A stretch of 64,000 bases of DNA from Asticcacaulis endophyticus (GTDB lineage: Bacteria; Pseudomonadota; Alphaproteobacteria; Caulobacterales; Caulobacteraceae), in assembly GCF_014652575.1 (NCBI RefSeq), contig NZ_BMZB01000001.1, positions 496,001 through 560,000 on the forward strand, read 5' to 3'. A model generated the notes under the pieces. The model did not search any database. It saw only the letters and a list, made by a program, of their open reading frames with translations, and was not told the origin of the DNA. Made by a program: the position numbers and the translations under genes. Positions within the stretch are counted from its first letter, which is position 1. The number at the start of each line of letters is the position of its first letter. Shown here in pieces: positions 15,686 to 25,145 of this stretch.

Positions 15686-18091
15686 ATGGACGTATCCGCC
15701 ATAGCCTTAGCCGTTGCCGGGGGATCACTCGCTCTGGCTTTGTCGACGACCTTTTTGTCGTGGCGGCAGCGCGGCACTCTGGGGGTGCAGCGGGATGCGC
15801 TCAAAGCCGACCTTGGCCTGAAACAGACCATGCTGTCGGAACTGGATGCCGCGACTTCGGCCTTCGATGAAGCGTTTTTGGCGGTCGAAGATGACATGGT
15901 GCGGCTGGTGTGGGGTGATGAAACCCTGAAAGCCTGCGCCGAGGCCCTCGGTGTGTCCTATGCTGATGGCGACATCACCGACTGCGCGCCGCAGGTCTTA
16001 GAGGCCTTAAGCCAAAGTTCCCCGCAGGCCGAAGCTGATCTGAAATCCTTGATCGAGACAGGCAAGCCCTGCCGGTTTGAAATATTTGCCGAAAAGGCCG
16101 TGGGCGTTGCGGGCAAGACCCTGATCGTCGAAGGCCGCCCGTCGGGTGCCACCGCCTGGATCAGGCTGGCCATAGCCGGGGCGCAGACCTCACTGTCGTC
16201 AGGGCCGTTCGCCCAGATGGCCGAGCATTTGCCCGCCCCGTGCTGGATCGTCTCCAAAGACGGGCGTCTTGTGTGGGCCAATAACGCCTGGTTGAAGGCC
16301 GTTGAAGCGGAAAGCCTTGCCGACGCCCGCGAACGCGACCTTAGCCTTGATCGCTCGGCGGATGCACTGGTGCAGGAAGCCGTGGCCACGGCCAGTCACC
16401 GCGAAGGCTTCCGCTGGCTGACCCTTGATGGCCAGAGACGGGCGTTTTCTGTGACGGTCGAGCCGCTGTCCGAGGGCTATTTCGCCGCCTATGCGCTGGA
16501 TGTAACCGAGGCCGAAGAAAGCCGTGATGCGCTGAAACGCCACGCCAAGGCCCACGACGAAACGCTTGATCGCCTCGAAGACGCGGTCGCCATTTTTGGA
16601 CCTGAAAAGCGCCTGACCTTCCATAACCGAGCGTTCGAGACCCTGTGGGATCTTGACCCGGCGTGGTTGGCGGAACGGCCGACCCACGGTGAATTGCTGG
16701 ATCGTCTACGTCAGAAACGCCGCCTACCCGAAATGGGCGACTATGCCAAGTGGAAGGCGCAGGAGCTTGAGTTTTATGGCCTCAAGGATATCGCCCCCGA
16801 TGAGATGTGGAGCCTGCCGGGAGGACGCTCACTCAAGGTCGTGCGCCAGCCCCATCCGCTGGGGGGGCTGCTGACCCTCTATGTCGATAAAACCGACGAA
16901 CTGAAACTCAAATCCCAGTTCAACTCTCTGATTCAGGTGCAGCGCGCCACCCTTGATCAGCTTCTGGACGCCGTCAGTGTGTTCGGATCGGATGGACGGT
17001 TGCGGTTGCGCAATGCCGCCTTTGATGCCTTCTGGAACCTGTCGGCCGAAGATATGGTCACCATGATGGATTTTTCTGTCATGGCCGAACTGTGCCTGCC
17101 GCTGGTTCATGACAAAGGCTTCTGGGCCGAACTTAAGGCGCGGGTCACCGATACCGATCCGATTGCCCGCGCCCCGCAGATGGGTGAGGTCCGTGTTTCG
17201 GACGGTCGGCTGGCGCGCTGGCGCACCCAGCCCCTGCCGGATGGCGCGACGCTGGTGGCCTTTGCCGACATCACTGCTACCCGCAACCTGGAGCAGGCCA
17301 TCGAAGACCGCGACATGGCGCTCAATGAATCGGTGCGGCTGAAACGCGAATTTGTGGCCAATGTGTCCTATGAACTGCGCACGCCGATGACCACCATCGT
17401 TGGCTATTCCGAACTGATGACCTCGCAGTCGGCGGGCCTGAATGAGAAACAACTGAACTATCTGACCGCCATCCAGAGCGCCGGACGTGAACTGGCGCGC
17501 TCCATAGATGACGTGCTCGATATGGCGCAGATGGATGCCGGGGAAATGCAGATTTCCCTGTCGGACGTGACGTTTGGCACCATCCTGCACGATCTGTCTT
17601 TGCGGCTGGACGGTGTGCTGGCCACGCGCAATCTGCGCTTTGAGCATATGGGTCTGAGCGATGATACCGTGATCCGCGTCGATCCACGCCGGCTGGGTCA
17701 GATGCTGGATCACCTGATTGATAATGCCCAGCGCAATGCGGCGGCGGATACGGCGATTGTGCTGAAAACTGACCGCGACGGCGACACCCTGCGTCTTGAG
17801 GTCAGCCACAAAGGCCGTGGGATTCCCTACGATAAACAAGCCCACATCTTCGACCGCTATGTCGGCAGAGAACGCGGCGGGCCGGGGCTTGGGCTGGCGC
17901 TAGTCAAGGCGCTGACCGAACTGCACGGCGGATGGATCACCTTAGAGTCTGAGCCGTCCGAAGGGGCAACCTTCTCAATCCACCTGCCCCATCAGAATGA
18001 TATCGAACTGCCAGAGCCCAAAATCGCTCCGCAGGATGAGACACCCATAGATGTCGATTCCAGTGATGATAACACCGTCTGGGTGGCGTGA
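15686..18091 (+). CDS. divL: DivL-type tyrosine (pseudo)kinase, cell-cycle regulator
   Basis: 801 residues: one N-terminal membrane helix (about 5-25), PAS-like domains at about 175-275, 290-400 and 420-530, a dimerisation/phosphotransfer domain and an HATPase domain. In the H-box the histidine is replaced by Y562 (NVSYELRTP), the defining feature of DivL, which in Caulobacter binds CckA and DivK~P and thereby controls CtrA activity. In the ATPase domain the N-box (LIDNAQRN) and G2 box (GGPGLGLALV) are recognisable, but the adenine-contacting Asp of the G1 box reads His708 (VSHKGRG). Low or no kinase activity is therefore likely, which agrees with Caulobacter work showing the ATPase region to be dispensable. 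The ribosome site before the ATG is weak. Confidence 0.92.
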   Translation: MDVSAIALAVAGGSLALALSTTFLSWRQRGTLGVQRDALKADLGLKQTMLSELDAATSAFDEAFLAVEDDMVRLVWGDETLKACAEALGVSYADGDITDCAPQVLEALSQSSPQAEADLKSLIETGKPCRFEIFAEKAVGVAGKTLIVEGRPSGATAWIRLAIAGAQTSLSSGPFAQMAEHLPAPCWIVSKDGRLVWANNAWLKAVEAESLADARERDLSLDRSADALVQEAVATASHREGFRWLTLDGQRRAFSVTVEPLSEGYFAAYALDVTEAEESRDALKRHAKAHDETLDRLEDAVAIFGPEKRLTFHNRAFETLWDLDPAWLAERPTHGELLDRLRQKRRLPEMGDYAKWKAQELEFYGLKDIAPDEMWSLPGGRSLKVVRQPHPLGGLLTLYVDKTDELKLKSQFNSLIQVQRATLDQLLDAVSVFGSDGRLRLRNAAFDAFWNLSAEDMVTMMDFSVMAELCLPLVHDKGFWAELKARVTDTDPIARAPQMGEVRVSDGRLARWRTQPLPDGATLVAFADITATRNLEQAIEDRDMALNESVRLKREFVANVSYELRTPMTTIVGYSELMTSQSAGLNEKQLNYLTAIQSAGRELARSIDDVLDMAQMDAGEMQISLSDVTFGTILHDLSLRLDGVLATRNLRFEHMGLSDDTVIRVDPRRLGQMLDHLIDNAQRNAAADTAIVLKTDRDGDTLRLEVSHKGRGIPYDKQAHIFDRYVGRERGGPGLGLALVKALTELHGGWITLESEPSEGATFSIHLPHQNDIELPEPKIAPQDETPIDVDSSDDNTVWVA

Positions 18092-18095
18092 AAAA

Positions 18096-18126
18096 GGCGC
18101 GGGCTTTAACACCCGCGCCCTAGTTT
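18096..18126. terminator. Bidirectional terminator between divL and creD
   Basis: Stem GGCGCGGG / CCCGCGCC with AAAAA on the left and TAGTTTTT on the right, placed between two convergent genes. It can stop transcription from both sides. Confidence 0.85.
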
Positions 18127-19611
18127 TTAAGCCTCTTCAATCGGCTTTCCGAACGGTTCACGTCCGTACCAGTTAATGTTGCGCGTCAGGATCATGACAA
18201 TCGCAATGACCAGGAAGGCCGACACGGCACCGACCAGCAGGGCATAATCTTCCATCCGCATCAGAATATAGATCAGGCCGTAGAGCAGGCTGAACGCCCC
18301 AAGTGCGCCGATAAATCGCCACAGGCTTGAGAAAATCAGACCGGCATAGCCTGAAATCAGCAATACTGTCGCCCCGGCCGCCACCGCAAACGCAGCATCA
18401 AACCCGATCCGCTCCGCCAGCGACAGCAGAAGCAGGTAAAAGGTAATCTGCGCCAGTCCTACCAGAATATATTGCGCTGGATGCAGTTCCCGCTTTGAGG
18501 TGGTTTCAAACAGGAAGTAGGTCAGAAACACCAGACCGATAAACAGCAGCGCATATTTCAGCGACCGGCCCACCGACTGATAGGGATTGGTCGGCTCAAC
18601 GAAGGTCACCGACAGTTCCGAACGGCCAAGGTTAGACAACTGGCTGATGTCGACGGCGGCGGGCATACCCCGCGCCACAAACGGCACCGACCAGCTCGCC
18701 GCAAAGCCTTTTTTGGTCACCTGTTCACCTTGCGAGGGTGCGACCGCCGGATTGCGCGGCAGGCTGCGGGTCACCGGCAGGAAGCCACCCCCAAAGGACG
18801 GGAAGTTCCAGTCGCCAGTAATTTTGGCTTCGGTGGTCTTGGCAAAGGCCAGAAAGGCGATTTTTTCCGCACCCGTAAAGGTCATATTGAGCGCAACATC
18901 GACCGGCTGATCCGGCGTTAGACCAGACACCGGCGTTGAAAACAGATCCATCAATCCGCCGCCTTCGTCGCCGGTGCCCGCCATGCCTTGCTGGCCATAG
19001 CCGGAGGGCGCCAGTGTCAAAGCCGCGCCATTGACCCTGGCTAAGATATCGGTGCGCGCACCGCGACTATCCGAAGCACCTGACAGGACTTGCGCATCCG
19101 CCCAGTTCAGTGTGGCCGTGGGCATGGCGGTCTGAACCTTAGTCAAATCAAAATGGGCTTTGAAGGCAATATCAGACGTATAGACCGGCACGCGGAACAT
19201 CGAGCGGGCACGGACTTCGCTTTTGGTCGCGGCTGAGGCCTGACCCGTGGTCGGGAACACGATCAACGTGCCGGATTCGGGCGCGCCAACGGTTCGGTTG
19301 CCCTTGGCATCAATGGCGACCTTTCCGGGGTTCGTATAGGGTACGGCGATCACCGGCCCCATGAACACCTGACGGCCGCCCATAAGGCCGCCAATTTCGC
19401 GGGCTACGGTATCGGCCCGGTTGGTGCGCTCCATCAACAGGCCGAACACCAGAAAGGCCGGAATGGACATAAGCACGGCCAGTACGCACACAATAATCAG
19501 TTTGCCGCCACGGGTGCGCATGGCCTGGGGTTTTGTTCTGGGTAACGGGGGCGGCGATGAGGTTGGGGTGACGAGGGGTTCCGTCATGGATATCGTTCCT
19601 GAACCGGACAT
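18127..19611 (-). CDS. creD: CreD-type inner-membrane protein
   Basis: 494 residues with one N-terminal membrane helix (about 35-60), a large periplasmic domain (about 60-345) and a C-terminal cluster of six helices beginning at SLKYALLFIG. The family signature FETTSKRELHPAQYILVGLA is intact. CreD proteins affect envelope stress and colicin or beta-lactam responses; in E. coli creD is the end gene of the CreBC regulon. No creBC is nearby here. Two strong palindromes lie 45-80 bases upstream of the start, so expression is probably under a dedicated repressor. The ATG at 19611 gives MSGSGTISMT; a later ATG at MTEPLV is possible. Confidence 0.9.
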   Translation of the reverse strand: MSGSGTISMTEPLVTPTSSPPPLPRTKPQAMRTRGGKLIIVCVLAVLMSIPAFLVFGLLMERTNRADTVAREIGGLMGGRQVFMGPVIAVPYTNPGKVAIDAKGNRTVGAPESGTLIVFPTTGQASAATKSEVRARSMFRVPVYTSDIAFKAHFDLTKVQTAMPTATLNWADAQVLSGASDSRGARTDILARVNGAALTLAPSGYGQQGMAGTGDEGGGLMDLFSTPVSGLTPDQPVDVALNMTFTGAEKIAFLAFAKTTEAKITGDWNFPSFGGGFLPVTRSLPRNPAVAPSQGEQVTKKGFAASWSVPFVARGMPAAVDISQLSNLGRSELSVTFVEPTNPYQSVGRSLKYALLFIGLVFLTYFLFETTSKRELHPAQYILVGLAQITFYLLLLSLAERIGFDAAFAVAAGATVLLISGYAGLIFSSLWRFIGALGAFSLLYGLIYILMRMEDYALLVGAVSAFLVIAIVMILTRNINWYGREPFGKPIEEA

Positions 19612-19655
19612 CGGGCACGAATTTGCCGTCCGGACGGGCAGAAATTAGATCATTT

Positions 19656-19691
19656 TTGAACGTCGTTCAATATAAATATGAACACAGTTCA
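19656..19691. promoter_or_regulatory. Tandem palindromic operator upstream of creD
   Basis: Two perfect copies of TGAAC-N3-GTTCA lie at 19657-19669 and 19679-19691. They are 22 bases apart, two helical turns. The first extends to TTGAACG-T-CGTTCAA. The spacing and dyad shape fit two dimers of a TetR-like or similar regulator. The only gene starting downstream is creD; the HPP-CBS gene ends at 19694. The regulator is not in the window. Confidence 0.7.
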
Positions 19692-19693
19692 AA

Positions 19694-20815
19694 TTAAGCT
19701 GCCTGATGGTACAGAGCCCGCATCAGATCAGACTGGGTGATGATCCCCACCAATCGCCGGGTGGCATCCAGTACCGGCACATACCGCAGATCATTTTCGG
19801 AAAATAGCGGCGATAGCTCAACCACATGATCGGCCTCAAACGCGGTCTTGATGCCGGTCTGCATGATTTGGCCCACCACTTCGGGTTTGTCGGAATAGGG
19901 ACTGTCGGTGCGTTTCACCAGCGCCTTAAGCCTACCCCCGATATCCTCGAAACGATCGGCCCCGGAATGGCGCATGAAGTCGGCCAAGGTGACCATACCC
20001 AGCACCCGCCGCTGCGGATCGAGCACCGGCAGGGCCTTGATGTCGTGTTTTTTCATCAGGGCCCAGGCTTCGTTCAGTTCAGTGCCAAACACTACCGACA
20101 CCGGATTTTCGGTCATGATGTCCCGGCACAGCATATCGCCCATCTGACGGCGATAGGCCTGAAGCTCAGTCAGTTGCAGAATGGCGCGCAGGTCATCGCG
20201 GCTGATGTCGATGACTTCGTTAAAACGCGCCATAACGGCGTCGATATCGCTGTCTCTGAACCGGCTCAGGCCCGTGGTCTGAGCGGCGGGCGCTATGGCA
20301 ATATGCGGATAGGAATGGCGCGTCAGGTTATTATAGGCAATGCCCACCAGCACCAGCAGGGTTGAATTGGTAAGCGCCGGAAACAGCGCCCACGACCAGT
20401 CAGCCTGAGTTAACACCGCCAATAGTGCAGCCGCCCCACCCGGCGGATGCAGACAGCGGGCATAGAACATGACTCCGATCGCCAGCGCCACGCCGGCCGC
20501 GGCGGCCAGTACCGGATCGGGGATGAGGTGAACGCACACAATGCCACAGAGGGCCGATAACGTATTGCCGCCAATGACCGGCCACGGCTGAGCCAGAGGC
20601 GAGGACGGCACGGCAAACACCAGCACAGCCGAGGCTCCGATGGGGGCCATCAGCCAGACGGCAGCATGGCTGTGCAAACCCCACATGTAGCACAAGAGCG
20701 CCGTCAAACCGATGCCGATAAAAGCCCCGATGACGTTACGCAGACGTGTAGAATGATTGACAGCTAAAGGCTTCGGCAAAAACGCCTGAAACCACTGGGC
20801 AGTAAAGACAGCCAT
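19694..20815 (-). CDS. HPP family membrane protein with two CBS domains
   Basis: 373 residues. The first 180 form the HPP domain with four to five membrane helices and the name-giving motif HPPGGAAALLAV. The C-terminal part carries two CBS repeats (about 235-295 and 310-370, the second ending LVGIITQSDLMRAL), which usually bind adenine nucleotides and regulate the attached domain. Related HPP proteins have been linked to nitrite transport in chloroplasts and cyanobacteria, but a bacterial role is not established. Upstream lies a palindromic repeat and a short AT-rich promoter-like stretch. Confidence 0.88.
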   Translation of the reverse strand: MAVFTAQWFQAFLPKPLAVNHSTRLRNVIGAFIGIGLTALLCYMWGLHSHAAVWLMAPIGASAVLVFAVPSSPLAQPWPVIGGNTLSALCGIVCVHLIPDPVLAAAAGVALAIGVMFYARCLHPPGGAAALLAVLTQADWSWALFPALTNSTLLVLVGIAYNNLTRHSYPHIAIAPAAQTTGLSRFRDSDIDAVMARFNEVIDISRDDLRAILQLTELQAYRRQMGDMLCRDIMTENPVSVVFGTELNEAWALMKKHDIKALPVLDPQRRVLGMVTLADFMRHSGADRFEDIGGRLKALVKRTDSPYSDKPEVVGQIMQTGIKTAFEADHVVELSPLFSENDLRYVPVLDATRRLVGIITQSDLMRALYHQAA

Positions 20816-20867
20816 GTAATCCCCGTATTTTATTTTACGGAAACACTAGCTTGGTTTTTGATTTGTC

Positions 20868-20912
20868 GCGATACTTTTGCCAAAAACCGGTGCCCACTTT
20901 TTGGCGTATCGC
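20868..20912. repeat. Dispersed palindromic repeat (type C)
   Basis: Outer arms GCGATAC / GTATCGC and inner arms CCAAAAA / TTTTTGG around a CCGGTGCCCAC core. This matches the general pattern of the abundant intergenic palindromes of Alphaproteobacteria. It lies just past the ferredoxin stop. Confidence 0.7.
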
Positions 20913-20914
20913 TC

Positions 20915-21279
<365 letters not shown>

Positions 21280-21342
21280 GAGCCATAACGTCAAATCCGG
21301 CTCGGGGCGGCCCTTCGCCGGATTTGGCATTGAACTATATTA

Positions 21343-21383
21343 CACGAAAAATGTATTGGCCTCTTAGGCCAAACTTTTTCGTG
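21343..21383. repeat. 41-nt palindromic element, copy 2
   Basis: Outer arms CACGAAAAA / TTTTTCGTG and inner arms TTGGCCT / AGGCCAA, the same overall length as the other copies. It starts 5 bases past the sdhB stop and could also act as an sdh transcript 3' stem-loop. Confidence 0.7.
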
Positions 21384-21387
21384 AGCT

Positions 21388-22161
21388 TTACTTCGCTGGC
21401 ATCATCTTCTTGATCTCAGCAATCGCCTTGGCAGGATTAAGACCCTTGGGGCAAACCTGAGCGCAGTTCATGATGGTGTGGCAGCGGTAAAGCTTGAACG
21501 GGTCTTCGAGCGATTCCAGACGTTGCTTGGTCTTATCGTCACGCGAATCGGCGATCCAGCGATAGGCCTGCAAAAGCGCCGCAGGGCCCAGATACTTGTC
21601 CTGATTCCACCAGTAGGATGGGCACGAAGTCGAACAGCACGCGCACAGAATGCACTCATAAAGGCCATCCAGTTTATCGCGCGAGGCCGGCGTTTGCAGG
21701 CGCTCTTTTTCAGGATCAGGCGTCGTCGATTGCAGATAGGGCTCGACCGAAGCGTACTGCGCATAGAATCCCGACAAGTCCGGCACCAGATCCTTGACCA
21801 CCGGCATGTGCGGCAGAGGGGCGATGGTTATCTCACCGGAAAACTCATCATGGCCCTTGGTGCAGGCCAGTGTGTTGCGGCCGCCGATGTTCATGGCGCA
21901 CGATCCGCAGATGCCTTCCCGGCAGGAGCGACGGAACGACAGGGTCGAGTCGACGTTGTTCTTGATGTAAATGAGGCTGTCGAGCAGCATCGGCCCGTGG
22001 GCCTTGGAATCGACTTCGTACTTATCCCAGCGCGGGTTCTCACCGGTTTCCGGATCGAAACGATAGATCTTATAGACGCGGACATTCTTGGCACCGGACG
22101 GAGCCTTATAGCGCTTACCGGTCTTGATCTGCGAACGCTTGGGGAGGGTTAATTCAACCAT
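21388..22161 (-). CDS. sdhB: Succinate dehydrogenase iron-sulfur subunit
   Basis: Complex II subunit carrying electrons from FAD in SdhA to quinone. All three cluster motifs are present: CREGICGSC for 2Fe-2[13 protein letters not shown] for 4Fe-4S and [15 protein letters not shown] for 3Fe-4S. The length of 257 residues is standard. It is the last gene of sdhCDAB, 15 bases after sdhA. Upstream AGGGGATTGC supplies the ribosome site. Confidence 0.97.
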   Translation of the reverse strand: MVELTLPKRSQIKTGKRYKAPSGAKNVRVYKIYRFDPETGENPRWDKYEVDSKAHGPMLLDSLIYIKNNVDSTLSFRRSCREGICGSCAMNIGGRNTLACTKGHDEFSGEITIAPLPHMPVVKDLVPDLSGFYAQYASVEPYLQSTTPDPEKERLQTPASRDKLDGLYECILCACCSTSCPSYWWNQDKYLGPAALLQAYRWIADSRDDKTKQRLESLEDPFKLYRCHTIMNCAQVCPKGLNPAKAIAEIKKMMPAK

Positions 22162-22176
22162 AGTCTTGCAATCCCC

Positions 22177-23961
22177 TTAATAAACCCGCGCCTTGGGCGC
22201 GATATAAGCGATGTCATTGGTCATGGTGTAGGTATGGACCGGACGGTAATCGATATTGACTTTACCTGACGACAGATCGAGCCACGCCAGGGTGTGCTTC
22301 ATCCATTCGTCGTCATTGCGGTTCGGGAAGTCTTCACGGGCGTGGGCGCCGCGCGATTCCTGACGGTTCAGGGCCGAACCCACCGTCACCACCGCCTGAC
22401 CGATCAGGTTGTCGTATTCGAGCGCTTCGATCAGGTCGGTGTTCCAGATCAGGCCGCGATCCTTGATGCCGATATCGCTGGAGGCCGAATAGATTTCGGC
22501 CATCCGGTTGACACCCTGTTGCAGGGTTACGCCGGTACGGAACACGGCGGCATCTTCCTGCATAGCTCGCTGCATCTTAAGGCGCAGATCAGCGACCGGG
22601 GTCGAGCCTGACGCGGTACGGAATTTCTCAAGACGAGCCAGATGGGCATCGACAGCCGACTTACCGATATCTTTGTGAGCCACGCCGGGCTTTACGACTT
22701 CCTTGGCGCGCAGGCCGCAGGCCCGGCCGAACACCACAAGGTCGATCAGCGAGTTGGAACCCAGACGGTTGGCCCCATGCACCGACACGCAAGCCGCTTC
22801 GCCCACGGCCATCAGGCCCGGCACCACCGAGTCAGGGTCGCCGTTCACCTTATTCAGCACTTCGCCATGATAGTTGGTCGGAATACCGCCCATATTATAG
22901 TGGACGGTCGGGATGACCGGAATCGGTTCCTTGGTGACATCAACGCCAGCAAAAATCTTGGCCGACTCTGAAATGCCCGGCAAACGCTTATGCAGCAGGT
23001 CAGGCGGCAGGTGATCCAGATGCAGGAAGATGTGATCCTTGTTGGGGCCAACGCCGCGGCCTTCGCGGATTTCCATGGTCATCGAGCGCGACACGACATC
23101 GCGTGAGGCCAGATCCTTGGCCGACGGCGCGTAGCGTTCCATGAAGCGCTCACCGGCCGAGTTGGTCAGGTAACCGCCTTCGCCACGCGCGCCTTCGGTA
23201 ATCAGACAGCCGGAGCCATAGATGCCGGTCGGGTGGAACTGCACGAACTCAAGATCCTGCAGCGGCAGACCCGCGCGCAGCACCATCGCATTGCCATCAC
23301 CGGTGCAGGTATGAGCCGAGGTGGCCGAGAAATAGGCGCGGCCATAACCGCCGGTCGCCAGTATCACCAGATGGGCGCGGAAGACATGGATCGTGCCGTC
23401 ATCAAGCTTAAGGCAGGTCACACCGCGGCACACACCGTCATCCATGATCAGATCAAGCGCAAAATATTCGATGAAGAACTCAACATCTTCGCGCAGGGAC
23501 TGACCATAGAGGGTATGCAGCATGGCGTGGCCGGTACGGTCAGCGGCCGCGCAGGTGCGCTGCACCGGGCCTTCGCCGAAGTTCTTGGTCATGCCGCCGA
23601 ACGGACGCTGATAGATCTTGCCGTCTTCGGTGCGTGAGAACGGCACGCCCCAGTGTTCCAGTTCGTAAACCGCCTTGGGCGCGTTACGCACAAGGTATTC
23701 AATGGCGTCCTGATCGCCCAGCCAGTCCGACCCCTTAACGGTGTCGTACATGTGCCATTCCCACTTGTCTTCACCCATATTGCCAAGCGAAGCGGCGACA
23801 CCGCCCTGGGCGGCAACCGTGTGCGAGCGGGTCGGGAACACCTTGGTGATACAGGCGGTCTTAAGGCCCGCCTGACCGGCACCCAAAGCGGCCCGAAGAC
23901 CCGCACCACCGGCACCCACGACCACCACGTCATATTCGTGTTCAATGATCTTGTACGTCAT
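22177..23961 (-). CDS. sdhA: Succinate dehydrogenase flavoprotein subunit
   Basis: Catalytic subunit of complex II, oxidising succinate to fumarate. The dinucleotide fold [10 protein letters not shown] is at residues 16-25, the FAD-linking His47 sits in [10 protein letters not shown], and substrate motifs ([11 protein letters not shown], and [10 protein letters not shown] near residue 400) are intact. The length of 594 residues is normal. It starts 3 bases after sdhD and is part of the compact sdhC-sdhD-sdhA-sdhB operon. Confidence 0.98.
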   Translation of the reverse strand: MTYKIIEHEYDVVVVGAGGAGLRAALGAGQAGLKTACITKVFPTRSHTVAAQGGVAASLGNMGEDKWEWHMYDTVKGSDWLGDQDAIEYLVRNAPKAVYELEHWGVPFSRTEDGKIYQRPFGGMTKNFGEGPVQRTCAAADRTGHAMLHTLYGQSLREDVEFFIEYFALDLIMDDGVCRGVTCLKLDDGTIHVFRAHLVILATGGYGRAYFSATSAHTCTGDGNAMVLRAGLPLQDLEFVQFHPTGIYGSGCLITEGARGEGGYLTNSAGERFMERYAPSAKDLASRDVVSRSMTMEIREGRGVGPNKDHIFLHLDHLPPDLLHKRLPGISESAKIFAGVDVTKEPIPVIPTVHYNMGGIPTNYHGEVLNKVNGDPDSVVPGLMAVGEAACVSVHGANRLGSNSLIDLVVFGRACGLRAKEVVKPGVAHKDIGKSAVDAHLARLEKFRTASGSTPVADLRLKMQRAMQEDAAVFRTGVTLQQGVNRMAEIYSASSDIGIKDRGLIWNTDLIEALEYDNLIGQAVVTVGSALNRQESRGAHAREDFPNRNDDEWMKHTLAWLDLSSGKVNIDYRPVHTYTMTNDIAYIAPKARVY

Positions 23962-23964
23962 GGA

Positions 23965-24339
23965 TTAGACCTTAAAAGCGAGAAACAGGCCGCCCAATGC
24001 TGCGATCAGCAAAAGCAGGCAAAAGATAAAACTGACCAGCTTGATCAGACGGGAATTAGGGAAGTAATCGAGCACGTTGGCGTTAAGACCCATATAGGTG
24101 TGCCAAACGGTGATCACAAAGGTGAGCGCCATCAGGCCCGCATTCAAAGGCACTCTCAGGAATGCCAGCGCGGCGTCATAGCCCTGCCCCATCAGGCCGT
24201 ACGCGCTCCATAGCGACCAGCCGGTCAGCACGATCAGGGCGATCGATGTCCAGCGCTCCGCCAGCCATTCCGCAGCCCCATGCTTTTCTGATTTCTTCCA
24301 GTCCTTTGAAGACCGTTCACGCAGATATGAATCGACCAT
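23965..24339 (-). CDS. sdhD: Succinate dehydrogenase membrane anchor SdhD
   Basis: 124 residues from MVDSYLRERS with three membrane helices (about 30-50, 56-80, 95-120). In helix II, HTYMGLN carries the conserved His that with SdhC holds haem b. The start codon overlaps the sdhC stop by one base (TAATG), showing translational coupling. A longer open frame upstream inside sdhC is not used. It anchors SdhAB to the inner membrane and forms the quinone site. Confidence 0.92.
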   Translation of the reverse strand: MVDSYLRERSSKDWKKSEKHGAAEWLAERWTSIALIVLTGWSLWSAYGLMGQGYDAALAFLRVPLNAGLMALTFVITVWHTYMGLNANVLDYFPNSRLIKLVSFIFCLLLLIAALGGLFLAFKV

Positions 24340-24773
24340 TACAGCACCACCTTGCCCGTCGCTAACAGAACCGCCCAGAACCCGACCGTGAGCGCAATCC
24401 CCAGTATCAACCCCCACCACGATAAGGCATTGGCTGACTTAAGCTCAAAGCCCAGCCCCATGTCCCAGATCAGGTGCCTGATGCCACCGGTCAGGTGAAT
24501 GAACCCCGCCAGCGACAACCCGAACCAGATGAACAGACCAAACGGCGATGCGGCAAACGACAAAAAGACCGTGTAGGCTTGCGGGAAGCAGCCCGACGCC
24601 GTCAGGCCAATCGCCACCAGCCACGCGGCCACCAGCACCGCCCCCACCACCAGCGCCAGCCCGGTTGCCCGGTGCAGGATCGAGGTCAACATGGTGATGT
24701 GGAAGCGCCAGACTTGCAAGTGAGGGGAAAGCGGCCGGTAAACGGCTTTAGGAGCATTGGGCGGCTGCGTCAT
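24339..24773 (-). CDS. sdhC: Succinate dehydrogenase cytochrome b556 subunit SdhC
   Basis: 144 residues with three membrane helices. The family motif SILHRATG (near residue 31) lies at the quinone pocket and HLTGGIRHLIWD (near 93-104) contains the haem-ligand histidine. It is the first gene of the sdh operon. The region upstream holds a GAGTC (CcrM-type) site at 24786 and, 275 bases away, a perfect Fur-type palindrome. Confidence 0.95.
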   Translation of the reverse strand: MTQPPNAPKAVYRPLSPHLQVWRFHITMLTSILHRATGLALVVGAVLVAAWLVAIGLTASGCFPQAYTVFLSFAASPFGLFIWFGLSLAGFIHLTGGIRHLIWDMGLGFELKSANALSWWGLILGIALTVGFWAVLLATGKVVL

Positions 24774-25145
24774 GGTATGGCCTTAGAGTCGCAGGAAAAT
24801 CTATCCGAAATGTATGACAATTCGGCGTGGAACTTTTGGCGGTGTTTTAGACCTTGCAAGTCATCTGTCAATGATACGCTTAAGCCTGCAAAGCGGTTTT
24901 TTGCCGGATTTCTATATTTATTGACGAAATGTGCGATCAAGGCCCTTGGATTGACAAATTTATCGGTCTTTAATCATCTTTTAGATGAATGGGCTTTAAC
25001 CAATTCTAAAAGCCGTGGCCAAACGCCGCAGATTCAAGCAATTGATTTTGATAATTATTATCAAGTTTAGTTGCCGAAGCTCGACCGCCCTCGCCGCCCC
25101 TGATTTGCGGCGTCATCTGTTAACTTTCAGTGATGAGTAAACACC
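24774..25145. other. Intergenic region between divergent sdhC and gene 25146
   Basis: 372 bases without a convincing gene, noticeably AT-rich from about 24890 to 25070. It must carry the sdh operon promoter (minus strand) and a promoter for the plus-strand gene. The only strong site seen is the Fur-type palindrome at 25048-25064. Confidence 0.6.
25048..25064. promoter_or_regulatory. Perfect Fur-type box
   Basis: TTGATAAT-T-ATTATCAA is a perfect 17-base palindrome that contains the classical 7-1-7 Fur motif TGATAAT-N-ATTATCA without mismatch. It lies 82 bases before the plus-strand gene 25146 and 275 bases upstream of sdhC. In Caulobacter crescentus Fur is reported to influence sdh expression; which gene it controls here is open. 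Confidence 0.65.

Noticed and set aside
16829-17845. Open frame of 338 codons opposite divL
   Set aside because: It is an antisense shadow of the DivL coding sequence; its translation is His/Arg/Gln-rich without any domain, as expected from the complementary strand of GC-biased codons.
24474-25070. 198-codon plus-strand frame across sdhC and the sdh upstream region
   Set aside because: Its first half is antisense to sdhC and the second half is AT-rich non-coding sequence; no homology or ribosome site is apparent.
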